From: Chloroflexota bacterium
Lineage (GTDB): Bacteria > Chloroflexota > Anaerolineae > Anaerolineales > Villigracilaceae
Assembly: GCA_016223135.1 (NCBI GenBank)
Contig: JACRPQ010000004.1
Location: 310,001-374,000, forward strand
Reading direction: 5' to 3'
Length of the DNA stretch: 64,000 bases
Every line of letters starts with the position of its first letter. Within the stretch, counting starts at the first letter, position 1. A program made the position numbers and the translations under genes. Below the pieces are notes generated by a model. That model saw only the letters and a program-made list of their open reading frames with translations. It searched no databases and had not been told where the DNA came from. Shown in pieces: positions 1-7,702 of the stretch.

Positions 1-1
1 T

Positions 2-418
2 CGAAGCGGGAACGTCGTGGATACCGTCCGCTCCACCGAGCCGCTTACCGTCGAATGGGAATATCAACTCGACGCGCCCATCAGCGCCCTGCGCGTGGGC
101 ATCTATCTCAGCACCATGCGCGGCGAATACGTCTTCACCTCCTTCGACACCGACGACGCCAGACAATACGAACAGTTCGGCGCGCGCCAGGCTGGACGCT
201 ACCTCAGCCGCTGTGAAATCCCCGCCGACTTTTTCAACGAAGGACGTTACTCGCTCGGCGTGAATGCCAGTTCGTTCGGCGTGAAGCGTTACTTCATGGA
301 TGAAAACGCGCTTTCGTTCAACGTGGATATTTCCGGCGCGCCCGGCACACAATGGCCCGAGGTGCGGCAGGGTCCCATCCGCCCGCGCTTGAATTGGGAG
401 ATCGAAAAGATTGATTAG
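2..418 (+). CDS. Wzt-type polysaccharide ABC transporter ATPase, C-terminal domain (5' truncated)
   Basis: The frame is open from base 2 and runs to the stop at 416-418, so the gene starts upstream of the window. The visible part of about 138 residues resembles the Wzt C-terminal carbohydrate-binding beta-sandwich: a TVRSTEPLTVEWEY-like start, then GIYLSTMRGEYVF and an EGRYSLGVNAS strand. In the Wzt family this domain follows a nucleotide-binding domain and recognises the modified end of the glycan being exported. The polysaccharide genes that follow fit this. The ATPase part is not visible, so the call rests on domain resemblance and context. Confidence 0.7.
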   Translation, partial: RSGNVVDTVRSTEPLTVEWEYQLDAPISALRVGIYLSTMRGEYVFTSFDTDDARQYEQFGARQAGRYLSRCEIPADFFNEGRYSLGVNASSFGVKRYFMDENALSFNVDISGAPGTQWPEVRQGPIRPRLNWEIEKID

Positions 419-420
419 CC

Positions 421-540
421 CCGCTGGTTGAGTAGCCCGTAGGGCGTATCGAGACCAGCAATAACCAAAGCAACTCTTGTTTCAAAATTACTTTTGAAAA
501 CCTGTGGTCTCGATACGGGCTTTGCCCTACTCGACCACCG
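421..540. repeat. Palindromic REP-like pair (GGTCTCGATAC type)
   Basis: Two hairpin-forming units lie in opposite orientation. Left: GGTTGAGTAGCCCGTAGGGC followed by GTATCGAGACC. Right: GGTCTCGATACGGGCTTTGC followed by CCTACTCGACC. About 50 AT-richer bases separate them. Together they fill the gap between the Wzt end and the next gene. A related GGTCTCGATAC...GTACTCGACC motif occurs at 48542-48567. Confidence 0.8.
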
Positions 541-548
541 ATATAAAA

Positions 549-2150
549 ATGTTAACCAAAAACTCCCTCCGCAACTTTTTGGGCGACCTGCCCCTCGCCG
601 CCGAGTTGGATTACACCCTTCGGCAAAAAAATCGCGCCCGCAAGGATCACTACAACCTTGCGCGTCTGCAAAAGTCACTGCCTCATGCGGTCGCGCAGGC
701 AAAGCCGTTCATGGAGAACGCCAAGCCGGGCAAAAAGATTCTCTTCTTCGCCGCGCTTCATTACTGGATCGAACAAGCCGCGCACATCTCCCTCGTGCTT
801 GCGGGACTCGGTCACAAAGTGACGCTGTTGACTCTGCCCTATGCCGAATGGCATAAAGAGAAAGATAAACTGACTCAAAAACAGCGCATCCTGCACACGC
901 GGGACGCACTTAAGCCGCTTGCTCCTCATGTGACGCACGCCTCTCTTCTTGACCTTCAACCTGTCTCCGACTTACCCGCCTCTCTCCACGCCGACATCGC
1001 CGAGGTCTCCCTGTGGGACGTGCAATACACGCTCATGCGCGAAGAAGTGGACATGAACAACCCGGGCGACAAAGCCCTCTACGACCTGCGCCTCAAGCGC
1101 AACACCTTCGCCGCCCGCGCCGCCCTCCACTGGATGCGGCAAAACAAGCCCGATGTCGTCCTCATCCCCAACGGACTCATCCTCGAAATGGGCATCCTCT
1201 TCCGCGTGGCGCGTTACCTGAACATCCCCGCCGTGACCTTTGAGTTCAACGACCAGCGCGAGCAGATTTGGCTGGCGCAGAACACCTCCATCATGCAGCA
1301 GGACACAGACTACCTTGTTCAAGCGCGCTGCCACTTGCCGATGACCGATGAGATGTACCAGCGCCTCGCCGACCTGGAAAACGCCCGCCGCGGCGCGCGC
1401 GTGTGGGGCAAGTCGAAGCGGCTGTGGCAGTACGTCTCGGCGCAGGGGGCGGAGGCGACGAAACAGGCTTTGGGGTTGGATGACCGTCCCGTCGTCCTGC
1501 TTGCCGCGAATGTGTTGGGCGATAGCCTCACGCTGGGGCGTAACATCTTCGCCGCCTCCATGTCCGAATGGATCACAAAGACCGTCCAATACTTTGCAAA
1601 GCGAAACGATGTCCAGTTGGTCATCCGCGTGCATCCCGGCGAAAAACTCGTGCCGCAGGCAAAGTCCATGGGGACGGTGGTGCGCGAGGCGCTGCCCGAA
1701 ATGCCGAGTCACATTCGCGTCATCGGCGCGCTTGACCCTGTCAACACCTACGACCTGATCGAGATCGCGAATTTGGGCTTGGCATACACCACCACTGTCG
1801 GCGTCGAGACCGCCATGAACGGCATCCCTGTGATAGTGTGCGGCAAGACGCACTACCGCGGGCGCGGCTTCACCCTCGACCCGAACACGTGGGGGGAATA
1901 CTTCTCCATGCTTGAAAATGTGTTATCCAATTTGCCCGCTTCGCGCCTGACGGAGGAGCAAACCGCCCAAGCCTGGAATTACGCCTACCGCTTTTTCTTC
2001 GAGTATCCGCGTCCCTTCCCCTGGCGTCTGATGAACTTCTGGGATGATCTTGAAGTATGGTCCGTCGAGAAAGTGTTGAGCGCCGAAGGCATGAGTCAAT
2101 TTGGCGATACGCTCAATTTTTTAGTCGGTGAGCCGTTTACGTGGAAATAG
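549..2150 (+). CDS. Capsule polysaccharide biosynthesis-type glycosyltransferase
   Basis: A 533-residue protein of GT-B-like build, similar to the capsule polysaccharide synthesis (KpsS/LipB, PF05159-like) group. Visible landmarks in the second half are VIRVHPGEK, then a stretch ending TTTVGVETAMNGIPVIVCGK. This resembles the HPxE and (S)xxxEA(L/M)xGxPV motifs used by that family to hold the nucleotide-sugar donor. The first half carries the acceptor-side Rossmann fold (KPDVVLIPNGLILEMGI). ATG 549 is preferred because the upstream codons lie in the REP element. It is the first complete gene of the surface-glycan cluster. The exact sugar transferred cannot be read. Confidence 0.7.
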   Translation: MLTKNSLRNFLGDLPLAAELDYTLRQKNRARKDHYNLARLQKSLPHAVAQAKPFMENAKPGKKILFFAALHYWIEQAAHISLVLAGLGHKVTLLTLPYAEWHKEKDKLTQKQRILHTRDALKPLAPHVTHASLLDLQPVSDLPASLHADIAEVSLWDVQYTLMREEVDMNNPGDKALYDLRLKRNTFAARAALHWMRQNKPDVVLIPNGLILEMGILFRVARYLNIPAVTFEFNDQREQIWLAQNTSIMQQDTDYLVQARCHLPMTDEMYQRLADLENARRGARVWGKSKRLWQYVSAQGAEATKQALGLDDRPVVLLAANVLGDSLTLGRNIFAASMSEWITKTVQYFAKRNDVQLVIRVHPGEKLVPQAKSMGTVVREALPEMPSHIRVIGALDPVNTYDLIEIANLGLAYTTTVGVETAMNGIPVIVCGKTHYRGRGFTLDPNTWGEYFSMLENVLSNLPASRLTEEQTAQAWNYAYRFFFEYPRPFPWRLMNFWDDLEVWSVEKVLSAEGMSQFGDTLNFLVGEPFTWK

Positions 2151-2195
2151 CCCTCACCCCCATCCCCTCTCCCACAAAGAGAGGGGGGAGAAACA
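2151..2195. repeat. CCCTCTCCC palindromic repeat providing the SD of the next gene
   Basis: Contains CCCTCACCCCCATCCCCTCT followed by CCC-ACAAAGA-GAGGGGGGAG. The 3' arm ends 6 bases before the ATG at 2196 and is the only Shine-Dalgarno-like sequence there. The same family recurs at 44939-44965, 46171-46213 and 47349-47403. Confidence 0.8.
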
Positions 2196-3023
2196 ATGGC
2201 AGAAAACACCAAACAACAAGTGCGTGAATTTTATGACCAGATCGGCTGGTCGCAAGTCGGCGACGGGTTATATCAGAACGCCCGTTACGAAGACCTGCGT
2301 CCCGTTTCGCGCGAATACATCCACAAGTGTCACATGCGCGTCAAGCGGCACCTCGCCCCCAGCGGCGAGATTTTACTCGATGCGGGTTCGGGTCCTGTGC
2401 AGTGGCCCGAATATCTGACTTATTCCGAAGATTACAAATACCGCTTATGCGCCGACATCTCCATCACCGCCCTGAAGGAAGCCCGCGCCCGCCTCGGCGA
2501 AAAAGGACTGTTCGTTGTCGCCGATATTGCCAACCTGCCATTCAAGCCCAATGCCTTCGACGGTGTGGTATCCATGCACGCCATCCATCACCTGCCGCTG
2601 AGCGAACACAAGCGCGCCTACCTGGAATTGGTTCGCGTGTTGAAACCGGGCAAGAGCGGGGTGGTGGTCAACGGTTGGCATAATCCCCTGCTCATGCGGC
2701 TGGTGGAGCCGTTCATTGCTTTGGGACGCCTGCTTTCAGGTCGCTCCGCCAAAAAGAAGAAAAAGGATTGGTCTGCCGCTGAAGAACAGGCAGGCACGTT
2801 CGTTGAAAAGATGACGCCGCGCTGGCTGAAGGATGAATTGAATGGCGTCGTGAAAATCGAAATTTATCCGTGGCGCAGTTTGAGTCCGCGTTTCATGCGC
2901 TGGTTTGTGCGCCCGCGTTTGGGCGGCAAACTGTTTTTGCGTGTCATCTTCTGGCTCGAAGAAACCCTCCCGCGTTTTTTTGGTGAGAATGGGCAGTATC
3001 CCTTAATCGTGATAAAAAAGTAA
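2196..3023 (+). CDS. Class I SAM-dependent methyltransferase
   Basis: 275 residues. Motif I appears as ILLDAGSGPVQWPEY near residues 66-80, the acidic end of beta 2 as CADIS, and motif III/IV as VVADIANLPFKPNAFDGVVS followed by HAIHHL. These define a Methyltransf_11-type Rossmann fold. The C-terminal third (KKKKKDWSAAEE and a W/R-rich tail) is probably the acceptor-recognition part. Position within the glycan cluster suggests methylation of a sugar or a chain-terminating cap, which would suit a Wzt-dependent exporter, but the substrate is inferred. Confidence 0.8.
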   Translation: MAENTKQQVREFYDQIGWSQVGDGLYQNARYEDLRPVSREYIHKCHMRVKRHLAPSGEILLDAGSGPVQWPEYLTYSEDYKYRLCADISITALKEARARLGEKGLFVVADIANLPFKPNAFDGVVSMHAIHHLPLSEHKRAYLELVRVLKPGKSGVVVNGWHNPLLMRLVEPFIALGRLLSGRSAKKKKKDWSAAEEQAGTFVEKMTPRWLKDELNGVVKIEIYPWRSLSPRFMRWFVRPRLGGKLFLRVIFWLEETLPRFFGENGQYPLIVIKK

Positions 3024-3024
3024 G

Positions 3025-3825
3025 ATGTCCAAATTTGCCGACCGCAATTTTCTCAAAGCCGATCAATACAAAGACGCTTCCAACCTCGACGCGCGAGTGG
3101 AACTGCACAAACGCTTCAGCACGAACCCCTATGGCTGGCTGACGTGGGTCTTCGACCATCTCCTCGTCCTGCCTGCCGACGCAAAGATTTTGGAACTTGG
3201 CTGCGGTCCCGCCTATTTGTGGAAGGAAAACGCTGCGCGCATCCCCGCAGGCTGGAACATCACCCTCAGCGATCTTTCGCCGGGGATGCTCGATGCGGCA
3301 TGGCGAAACCTCGTCGTCACCGGGCGCAATTATCGGTTCAAGGAAATTGACGCGCAAGAGATCCCGTTCGAGGATGAAACCTTCGACGCGGTCATCGCCA
3401 ATCACATGCTGTATCACGTCCCCGACAGAGCAAAGGCAATTGCTGAGATCAAACGAGTCTTGAAAACAGGCGGTCGCTTCTTCGCAACGACGGTCGGCGC
3501 GAAGCACATGCAAGAGATGAATGCCTGGCTGGATGAGGCGGGCGGCGGTCATTATGTCAGCCAGGTGGTTCGCTCCTTCCTGCTCGAAAATGGCATGGAG
3601 CAGTTGAAGCCGTTCTTTTCCCAAGTGACCATGACGCGGTATGCAGACACGCTGCGCGTCACCGAAGTGGAGCCGTTGGTCGCCTATGTTCGTTCGGCGA
3701 TTGCGGTTTCCGATTTGCAAAAGGACCGGCTCGAAGCATTGAAACTGGAATGGCAAAACATGTTGAAGCAAAAAGGCGAAATTTTCATCTCGAAGGATTC
3801 TGGTTTGTTCGAGGCGATAAAGTAA
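3025..3825 (+). CDS. Class I SAM-dependent methyltransferase
   Basis: 266 residues, starting one base after the previous stop, so the two methyltransferase genes are almost certainly cotranscribed. Motif I is ILELGCGPAYLW, followed by LSDLSPGMLDAA, IDAQEIPFEDETFDAVIAN and an HMLYHVPD segment typical of Methyltransf_11/25 enzymes. The stop codon lies at the edge of the 89-bp tandem repeat that follows. The substrate is unknown; a role in modifying the cluster's glycan is inferred from context. Confidence 0.8.
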   Translation: MSKFADRNFLKADQYKDASNLDARVELHKRFSTNPYGWLTWVFDHLLVLPADAKILELGCGPAYLWKENAARIPAGWNITLSDLSPGMLDAAWRNLVVTGRNYRFKEIDAQEIPFEDETFDAVIANHMLYHVPDRAKAIAEIKRVLKTGGRFFATTVGAKHMQEMNAWLDEAGGGHYVSQVVRSFLLENGMEQLKPFFSQVTMTRYADTLRVTEVEPLVAYVRSAIAVSDLQKDRLEALKLEWQNMLKQKGEIFISKDSGLFEAIK

Positions 3826-4007
3826 TTAACTCATGTTGCGCGGTAGCGCGAGATTTACCTCGCGTTTTCAGGCGACATGACCCGCGCTACGAAGAAACTG
3901 CGTAGGGTGAGTAATTAACTCACCTTACGCGGTAGCGCGAGATTTATCTCGCGTTTTCAGGCGACATAACCCGCCCTACGAAGGAACTGCGTAAGGTGAG
4001 TAATTAA
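3821..4007. repeat. Two 89-bp tandem repeats
   Basis: AGTAATTAACTCA begins at 3821 and 3910, and AGTAATTAAGTCA at 3999, giving a period of 89 bases. Each unit carries a self-complementary core (GCGCGAGATTTACCTCGCG and its near-identical partner) and outer arms GTAGCGCG / CGCGCTAC. The copies differ at scattered positions. They lie between the methyltransferase and dehydratase genes. Confidence 0.9.
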
Positions 4008-4083
4008 GTCATTGCGAGCAGAGCGGCGACGAAGTAATCCTCTCGTACAGGAGATTGCTTTGGACTTTGTTCTCGCATGACAT
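4008..4083. repeat. GTCATTGCGAG-type palindromic element
   Basis: Starts GTCATTGCGAGCAGAG and ends GTTCTCGCATGACAT, so the ends are imperfect inverted repeats. The interior contains GCGACGAAGTAATCCTC and GAGATTGCTT. A second copy is at 50491-50623. The GAGGAG that serves as SD for the next gene follows immediately. Confidence 0.8.
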
Positions 4084-4094
4084 GAGGAGAATAT

Positions 4095-5105
4095 ATGAAC
4101 TGGAAAAACAAAGTCGTACTAATTACCGGCGGGACGGGGTCGTTCGGCAAGAAGTTTACGCAGACCCTGCTGGAGGAAAAACAGCCGAAGAAGATCATCA
4201 TCTTCAGCCGCGATGAGTTGAAGCAGCATGAAATGCGGCTTCAGGGATTCGATCACCCCTCCCTGCGCTATTTCATCGGCGACGTGCGCGACCGCGAGCG
4301 GCTGGTGCGCGCCATGCACGGTGTGGATATTGTCGTCCATGCGGCGGCGCTCAAACAGGTGCCTGCTTGTGAATATAACCCGATGGAAGCCATCAAGACC
4401 AACATCATCGGCACGGCAAACGTGCTGGAGGCGGCGCTGGATGCCGGCGTGAAGAAGGTCATGACCATCAGCACCGATAAAGCCGTGAGTCCCGCCAACC
4501 TCTACGGGGCAACCAAACTCGCAGCGGAGAAGTTGACCGTTCAAAGCAACGCCTACGCGGCGGGAACGGCAACCCGCTACTCATGCGTCCGATACGGGAA
4601 TGTGGTCGGCTCGCGCGGGTCGGTTGTGCCGTTGTTCCTCAAACAGCGTGCGAATGGCACCGTTACCATCACCGATGAGCGCATGACGCGCTTCTGGCTT
4701 TCGCTGGAACAGGGGGTGCGGTTCGTCATCGAGTGCATCGAGCAGATGGAAGGCGGCGAGGTGTTCGTGCCGAAGATTCCCAGCACCAGGGTCATTGATC
4801 TGGCGCGCGCCATCGTGCCGAATGCGAAAATCGAAATCATCGGCATCCGCCCCGGCGAGAAACTGCACGAAGACTTGATTTCGGAAGACGAAGCCCGTCA
4901 CACGGTGGAACTGGAACACATGTATGTCATCCAGCCTGCGGAGGCGTCGTGGTTCGGCTACTCGTGGAAGGACAAGGGCAAGCCGCTTCCCGAAGGTTTC
5001 ACCTACACCAGCGACAATAACACCGAATGGCTCGACATTGAAGGCATCAAGAAATTCGTGGCGCCGTTCGAGGAACTTTTCAAGCAAGGGAAGTTGGAAG
5101 GATAA
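4095..5105 (+). CDS. pseB: UDP-GlcNAc 4,6-dehydratase (PseB/FlaA1-like)
   Basis: 336 residues, an extended short-chain dehydrogenase. The NAD-binding motif TGGTGSFG is at residues 11-18, FSRDELKQHEM and GDVRDRERL follow, then AAALKQVPACEYNP, and the catalytic segment STDKA...NLYGATK. This combination is characteristic of the PseB/FlaA1/CapD inverting or retaining 4,6-dehydratases that open pseudaminic acid and related amino-sugar pathways. SD AGGAG lies 6 bases before the ATG. It is the likely first enzyme of the nonulosonate-like route in this cluster. A CapD-like role in capsule N-acetyl amino-sugar synthesis is the main alternative. Confidence 0.8.
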   Translation: MNWKNKVVLITGGTGSFGKKFTQTLLEEKQPKKIIIFSRDELKQHEMRLQGFDHPSLRYFIGDVRDRERLVRAMHGVDIVVHAAALKQVPACEYNPMEAIKTNIIGTANVLEAALDAGVKKVMTISTDKAVSPANLYGATKLAAEKLTVQSNAYAAGTATRYSCVRYGNVVGSRGSVVPLFLKQRANGTVTITDERMTRFWLSLEQGVRFVIECIEQMEGGEVFVPKIPSTRVIDLARAIVPNAKIEIIGIRPGEKLHEDLISEDEARHTVELEHMYVIQPAEASWFGYSWKDKGKPLPEGFTYTSDNNTEWLDIEGIKKFVAPFEELFKQGKLEG

Positions 5106-5188
5106 GTAAACAGGTACACAGGTACACAGGTATACAGGTGGTATACAGGTGATACGAAAACACGCGTCTACTTGTGTACTTGTTTATG
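5106..5188. repeat. GTACACAGGTA repeat array, copy A
   Basis: Tandem 10-11-base units (ACAGGTACACAGGTACACAG, then GTATACAGGTGGTATACAGG) followed by the complementary form CTACTTGTGTACTTGTTTA. It fills the whole gap before the next coding region. Related arrays are at 10808-10857, 43069-43147 and 48071-48189. Confidence 0.85.
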
Positions 5189-5198
5189 TATCTACCGC

Positions 5199-6125
5199 AT
5201 GAATATGGCACGCATACTCATCACTGGTGCAAGCGGTCTCCTCGGAATTAACCTTGCGCTCGAAGCGATGCGCGAGCATGAAGTCATTGGCATTGACCGG
5301 GGCAGGCTCAGGTCCGCTCCGTTTCGGGTGATGCAGGCTGATTTTTCGCAAGGCACCGAGACGGAATCCATTCTTGAGTCCGCGCGCCCCGACTGGCTGG
5401 TCAACTGCGCGGCGCTGGCAAACCTCGAGGAGTGCGAAAAACATCCCGAACAGGCAAAGCGGCTCAATACCGATTTGCCGGCAGAATTGGCAGCCGCTTG
5501 CGCGAAGCGAAATATCAAGTTCGTTCACCTTTCCACCGATGCGGTCTTCGATGGGACCAAGCAAGGCGCATACACCGAAGAGGACGAACCGAATCCACAA
5601 ATTGTATATTCGCAGACCAAACTGGATGGCGAACGGGCGGTTCAACAAGTCAATCCGCAAGCCATTATTGCGCGGGTCAATTTTTATGGCTGGTCGCTGA
5701 GCGGACAGCGCAGTCTGGGCGAGTTCTTCGTCAACAACCTGAGCGAGGGGAAGCGCGTCTATGGTTTTACCGATGTGGTGTTCTGCCCCATGTGGGTCAA
5801 TCACCTGGCGCAGACGCTGCTTGCCATGCTGGAAAAAGACTTGCATGGTTTGTATCATGTTGTGGGCGCACAGCCGATGAACAAATATCAGTTTGGGGTG
5901 GAGGTGGCGCGGAAGTTTGGGCTGAGAGAAAGCCTCATCGAGCCGCAGTCCGTCGAACGGTCCGGGCTGACCGCCAAACGTTCCCACAATTTATGGCTGT
6001 CCGTCCACAAATTGTCCACAGATTTGGGGCGTCCTCTCCCCGATTTCTCCACCGGCTTGGACGGTTTCTATACACAGTTCCAGCAGGGTTATCCACAGAA
6101 AATCAGGAGTTATCAACAGGCATGA
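5199..6125 (+). CDS. RmlD-like sugar-nucleotide reductase (SDR family)
   Basis: About 308 residues. RILITGASGLLG is the nucleotide-binding motif, STDAVFDG matches the RmlD STDYVFDG motif, and YSQTKLDGE carries the catalytic Tyr-x3-Lys. This places it with dTDP-4-dehydrorhamnose reductase-like enzymes that reduce the 4-keto product of a dehydratase. It directly follows the PseB-like gene, so reduction of that enzyme's keto product is plausible but inferred. Two in-frame ATGs (5199, 5205) are possible and neither has a clear SD, because the repeat array ends just upstream. Confidence 0.75.
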   Translation: MNMARILITGASGLLGINLALEAMREHEVIGIDRGRLRSAPFRVMQADFSQGTETESILESARPDWLVNCAALANLEECEKHPEQAKRLNTDLPAELAAACAKRNIKFVHLSTDAVFDGTKQGAYTEEDEPNPQIVYSQTKLDGERAVQQVNPQAIIARVNFYGWSLSGQRSLGEFFVNNLSEGKRVYGFTDVVFCPMWVNHLAQTLLAMLEKDLHGLYHVVGAQPMNKYQFGVEVARKFGLRESLIEPQSVERSGLTAKRSHNLWLSVHKLSTDLGRPLPDFSTGLDGFYTQFQQGYPQKIRSYQQA

Positions 6126-6472
6126 AAAAACTGCTCAAACTCGAAGAATTCTTTTTGTTCGGTCTCGCGCTTTTTCTTTTTTCAGGATTGGATTACGGAT
6201 GGGGCTGGTACGCGCTCCTGTTTTTTGCGCCTGACTTGAGCATGCTCGGCTATCTGGCAAATCCCCGCCTCGGCGCGTGGACCTATAACCTGATCCACCA
6301 CAAAGGGCTTTCGGTTGTGCTTTATGCCTTGGGCGCCCTGCTCTCCATCCCCTGGCTGATGTTCGCAGGGACGTTCCTCCTCGGTCACTCCAGCCTTGAC
6401 CGTGTCCTCGGCTATGGCTTGAAGCACGAAGACGCATTTCAGAACACGCATTTGGGGATGATTGAGGGATGA
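6122..6472 (+). CDS. DUF4260 small membrane protein
   Basis: 116 residues. ATG overlaps the preceding stop as ATGA, suggesting translational coupling. Three or four hydrophobic helices (FFLFGLALFLFSGL, ALLFFAPDLSMLGYL, LSVVLYALGALLSIPWLMFAG) and the conserved NLIHHK and GLKHEDAFQNTHLG segments match the DUF4260 family. Its function is unknown. A partial second copy of its 3' end lies at 6571-6642. Confidence 0.75.
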   Translation: MKKLLKLEEFFLFGLALFLFSGLDYGWGWYALLFFAPDLSMLGYLANPRLGAWTYNLIHHKGLSVVLYALGALLSIPWLMFAGTFLLGHSSLDRVLGYGLKHEDAFQNTHLGMIEG

Positions 6473-6570
6473 AATCCCGAAGGGATGGCAAGATTCTAGA
6501 TTTGTCGCCAACCCGTACCCAAATCCTGAAAGGATGGCATGATATGTGTGCAAAAGATGACACTCCTTCG
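6473..6570. repeat. ATCCCGAAGGGAT repeat insertion
   Basis: Short units GAAATCCCGAAGGGATGGCA, AAATCCTGAAAGGATGGCAT and ACTCCTTCGGAGT follow each other at irregular spacing. Each is a small palindrome. The block separates the intact end of the DUF4260 gene from its duplicated 3' remnant. Confidence 0.65.
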
Positions 6571-6642
6571 GAGTTATTCGGTTGCGACTTGAAGCACGAA
6601 GATGCCCTTCAGAATACGCATTTGGGCAGGATTAGGATCTAA
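6571..6642 (+). pseudogene. 3' remnant of a second DUF4260 gene
   Basis: Translates as LFGCDLKHEDALQNTHLGRI and then a stop. It aligns with the end of the intact DUF4260 protein (VLGYGLKHEDAFQNTHLGMI). No start or upstream domain remains. Either a tandem paralogue has been mostly deleted or overwritten by the repeat block, or the gene's end was duplicated during the insertion. Confidence 0.65.
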
Positions 6643-6672
6643 TAAGTATGGAACGGGAGAAGGAAAATCCCA

Positions 6673-7557
6673 ATGAATGCTAAAAAATTTTGGGTTTCAA
6701 TACTTGTTTTGTTTCTAATTGCTTGTAGCGATGAGGGTACACAATCTATCGTAGCGCCTACTGGTACATCAGAACTAACTGCTACTCAAACATTTACCTT
6801 GCCGACACAGACCTTGACAATAACTCCTACATTTACTCTTACACCTTTACCACCTTACCCAATAAAACAAGTCCTCTTCTTGTACAACTTTTATGGTTAT
6901 CACACACCTACTGATAGTTTCTATCAAGATTTTATTTCCACAAGTTCTATTGTTGTTTTATATACCGATGGGCAAATGATTATTCCAGGGAAACCATATT
7001 TGCAAAAAATGCTTTCTGCGGATGAAATAAATCAGTTTTTAATACAGTTGGAATCTTTGGGCTTTTTTTCAATTGAATCAAATCAACAACATGACCCAAC
7101 AGATAAGCTTTACGATTTTGGAGATCAATATGAAAGGGTGTTTGATGGACTCTGGTATTGTATTTCAGTAAATGGAAACAATTCCAGAAAACTTTGTGTT
7201 TATGAACCTTTCATGAGATTTCTCGTGCCAAAAATGAAAGCCCTATTGAAATTTTTAGATGAATATCAACCAGATGGAATGTCTCCGTATTATCCTGATC
7301 GAGTATTATTATGGGTACAAGCTGGCAGAAACCCATACGATAACAATTTGCCAAAAAATTCTATTCCGTGGACAGAACCATCATTGTCACTAGAAACAAA
7401 TAGTGAAAAAATACTCTATGCTGATGGCGAACTAGCAAAAGAGCTTTACAGTTGGTATGGGGATAAAGGTTATGTGTTTACTCAAGATGGAAAAGAATAT
7501 ACTGTATATATTGATGTTGTTTTACCGCATCAAGAGCTAACGAACAGATACCAATAG
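6673..7557 (+). CDS. Hypothetical lipoprotein, AT-rich
   Basis: 294 residues. A type II signal peptide is clear: positive N-region (NAKK), hydrophobic core and lipobox LIAC with Cys18. A Thr/Pro-rich linker (about residues 27-60) follows, then a mixed alpha/beta domain with no family I recognise. The gene is visibly AT-rich and uses AT-ending codons, unlike both neighbours, which suggests recent transfer. SD AGAAGGA lies upstream of the ATG. Nothing ties it functionally to the glycan genes around it. Confidence 0.7.
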   Translation: MNAKKFWVSILVLFLIACSDEGTQSIVAPTGTSELTATQTFTLPTQTLTITPTFTLTPLPPYPIKQVLFLYNFYGYHTPTDSFYQDFISTSSIVVLYTDGQMIIPGKPYLQKMLSADEINQFLIQLESLGFFSIESNQQHDPTDKLYDFGDQYERVFDGLWYCISVNGNNSRKLCVYEPFMRFLVPKMKALLKFLDEYQPDGMSPYYPDRVLLWVQAGRNPYDNNLPKNSIPWTEPSLSLETNSEKILYADGELAKELYSWYGDKGYVFTQDGKEYTVYIDVVLPHQELTNRYQ

Positions 7558-7565
7558 ATACAACT

Positions 7566-7685
7566 ATGCGTCTTGAACTCCTCAAATCCAAAACAGGGCG
7601 CATGCTTATCGATGAAAAGATGTGTCGCTTTTGCAGAGCACTCTTGAAGCGAAGCACAGAGAGCAAAGTGACTGTCACAGCCTAA
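7566..7685 (+). CDS. Possible 39-residue ORF of unknown function
   Basis: An open frame of 39 codons (starts MRLELLKSKTGRML, contains CRFC) fills the gap before the NeuB-like gene. It lacks a convincing SD and matches nothing I recognise. It may be the remnant of a gene broken when the AT-rich lipoprotein gene arrived. Listed so that the gap is accounted for. Confidence 0.25.
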   Translation: MRLELLKSKTGRMLIDEKMCRFCRALLKRSTESKVTVTA

Positions 7686-7702
7686 CAAACTCGGAGGACA
7701 AC

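Noticed and set aside
3821-4083. Insertion sequence
   Set aside because: Ends are inverted repeats, but there is no transposase frame and the tandem 89-bp structure does not match an IS. It is treated as non-autonomous repeats.
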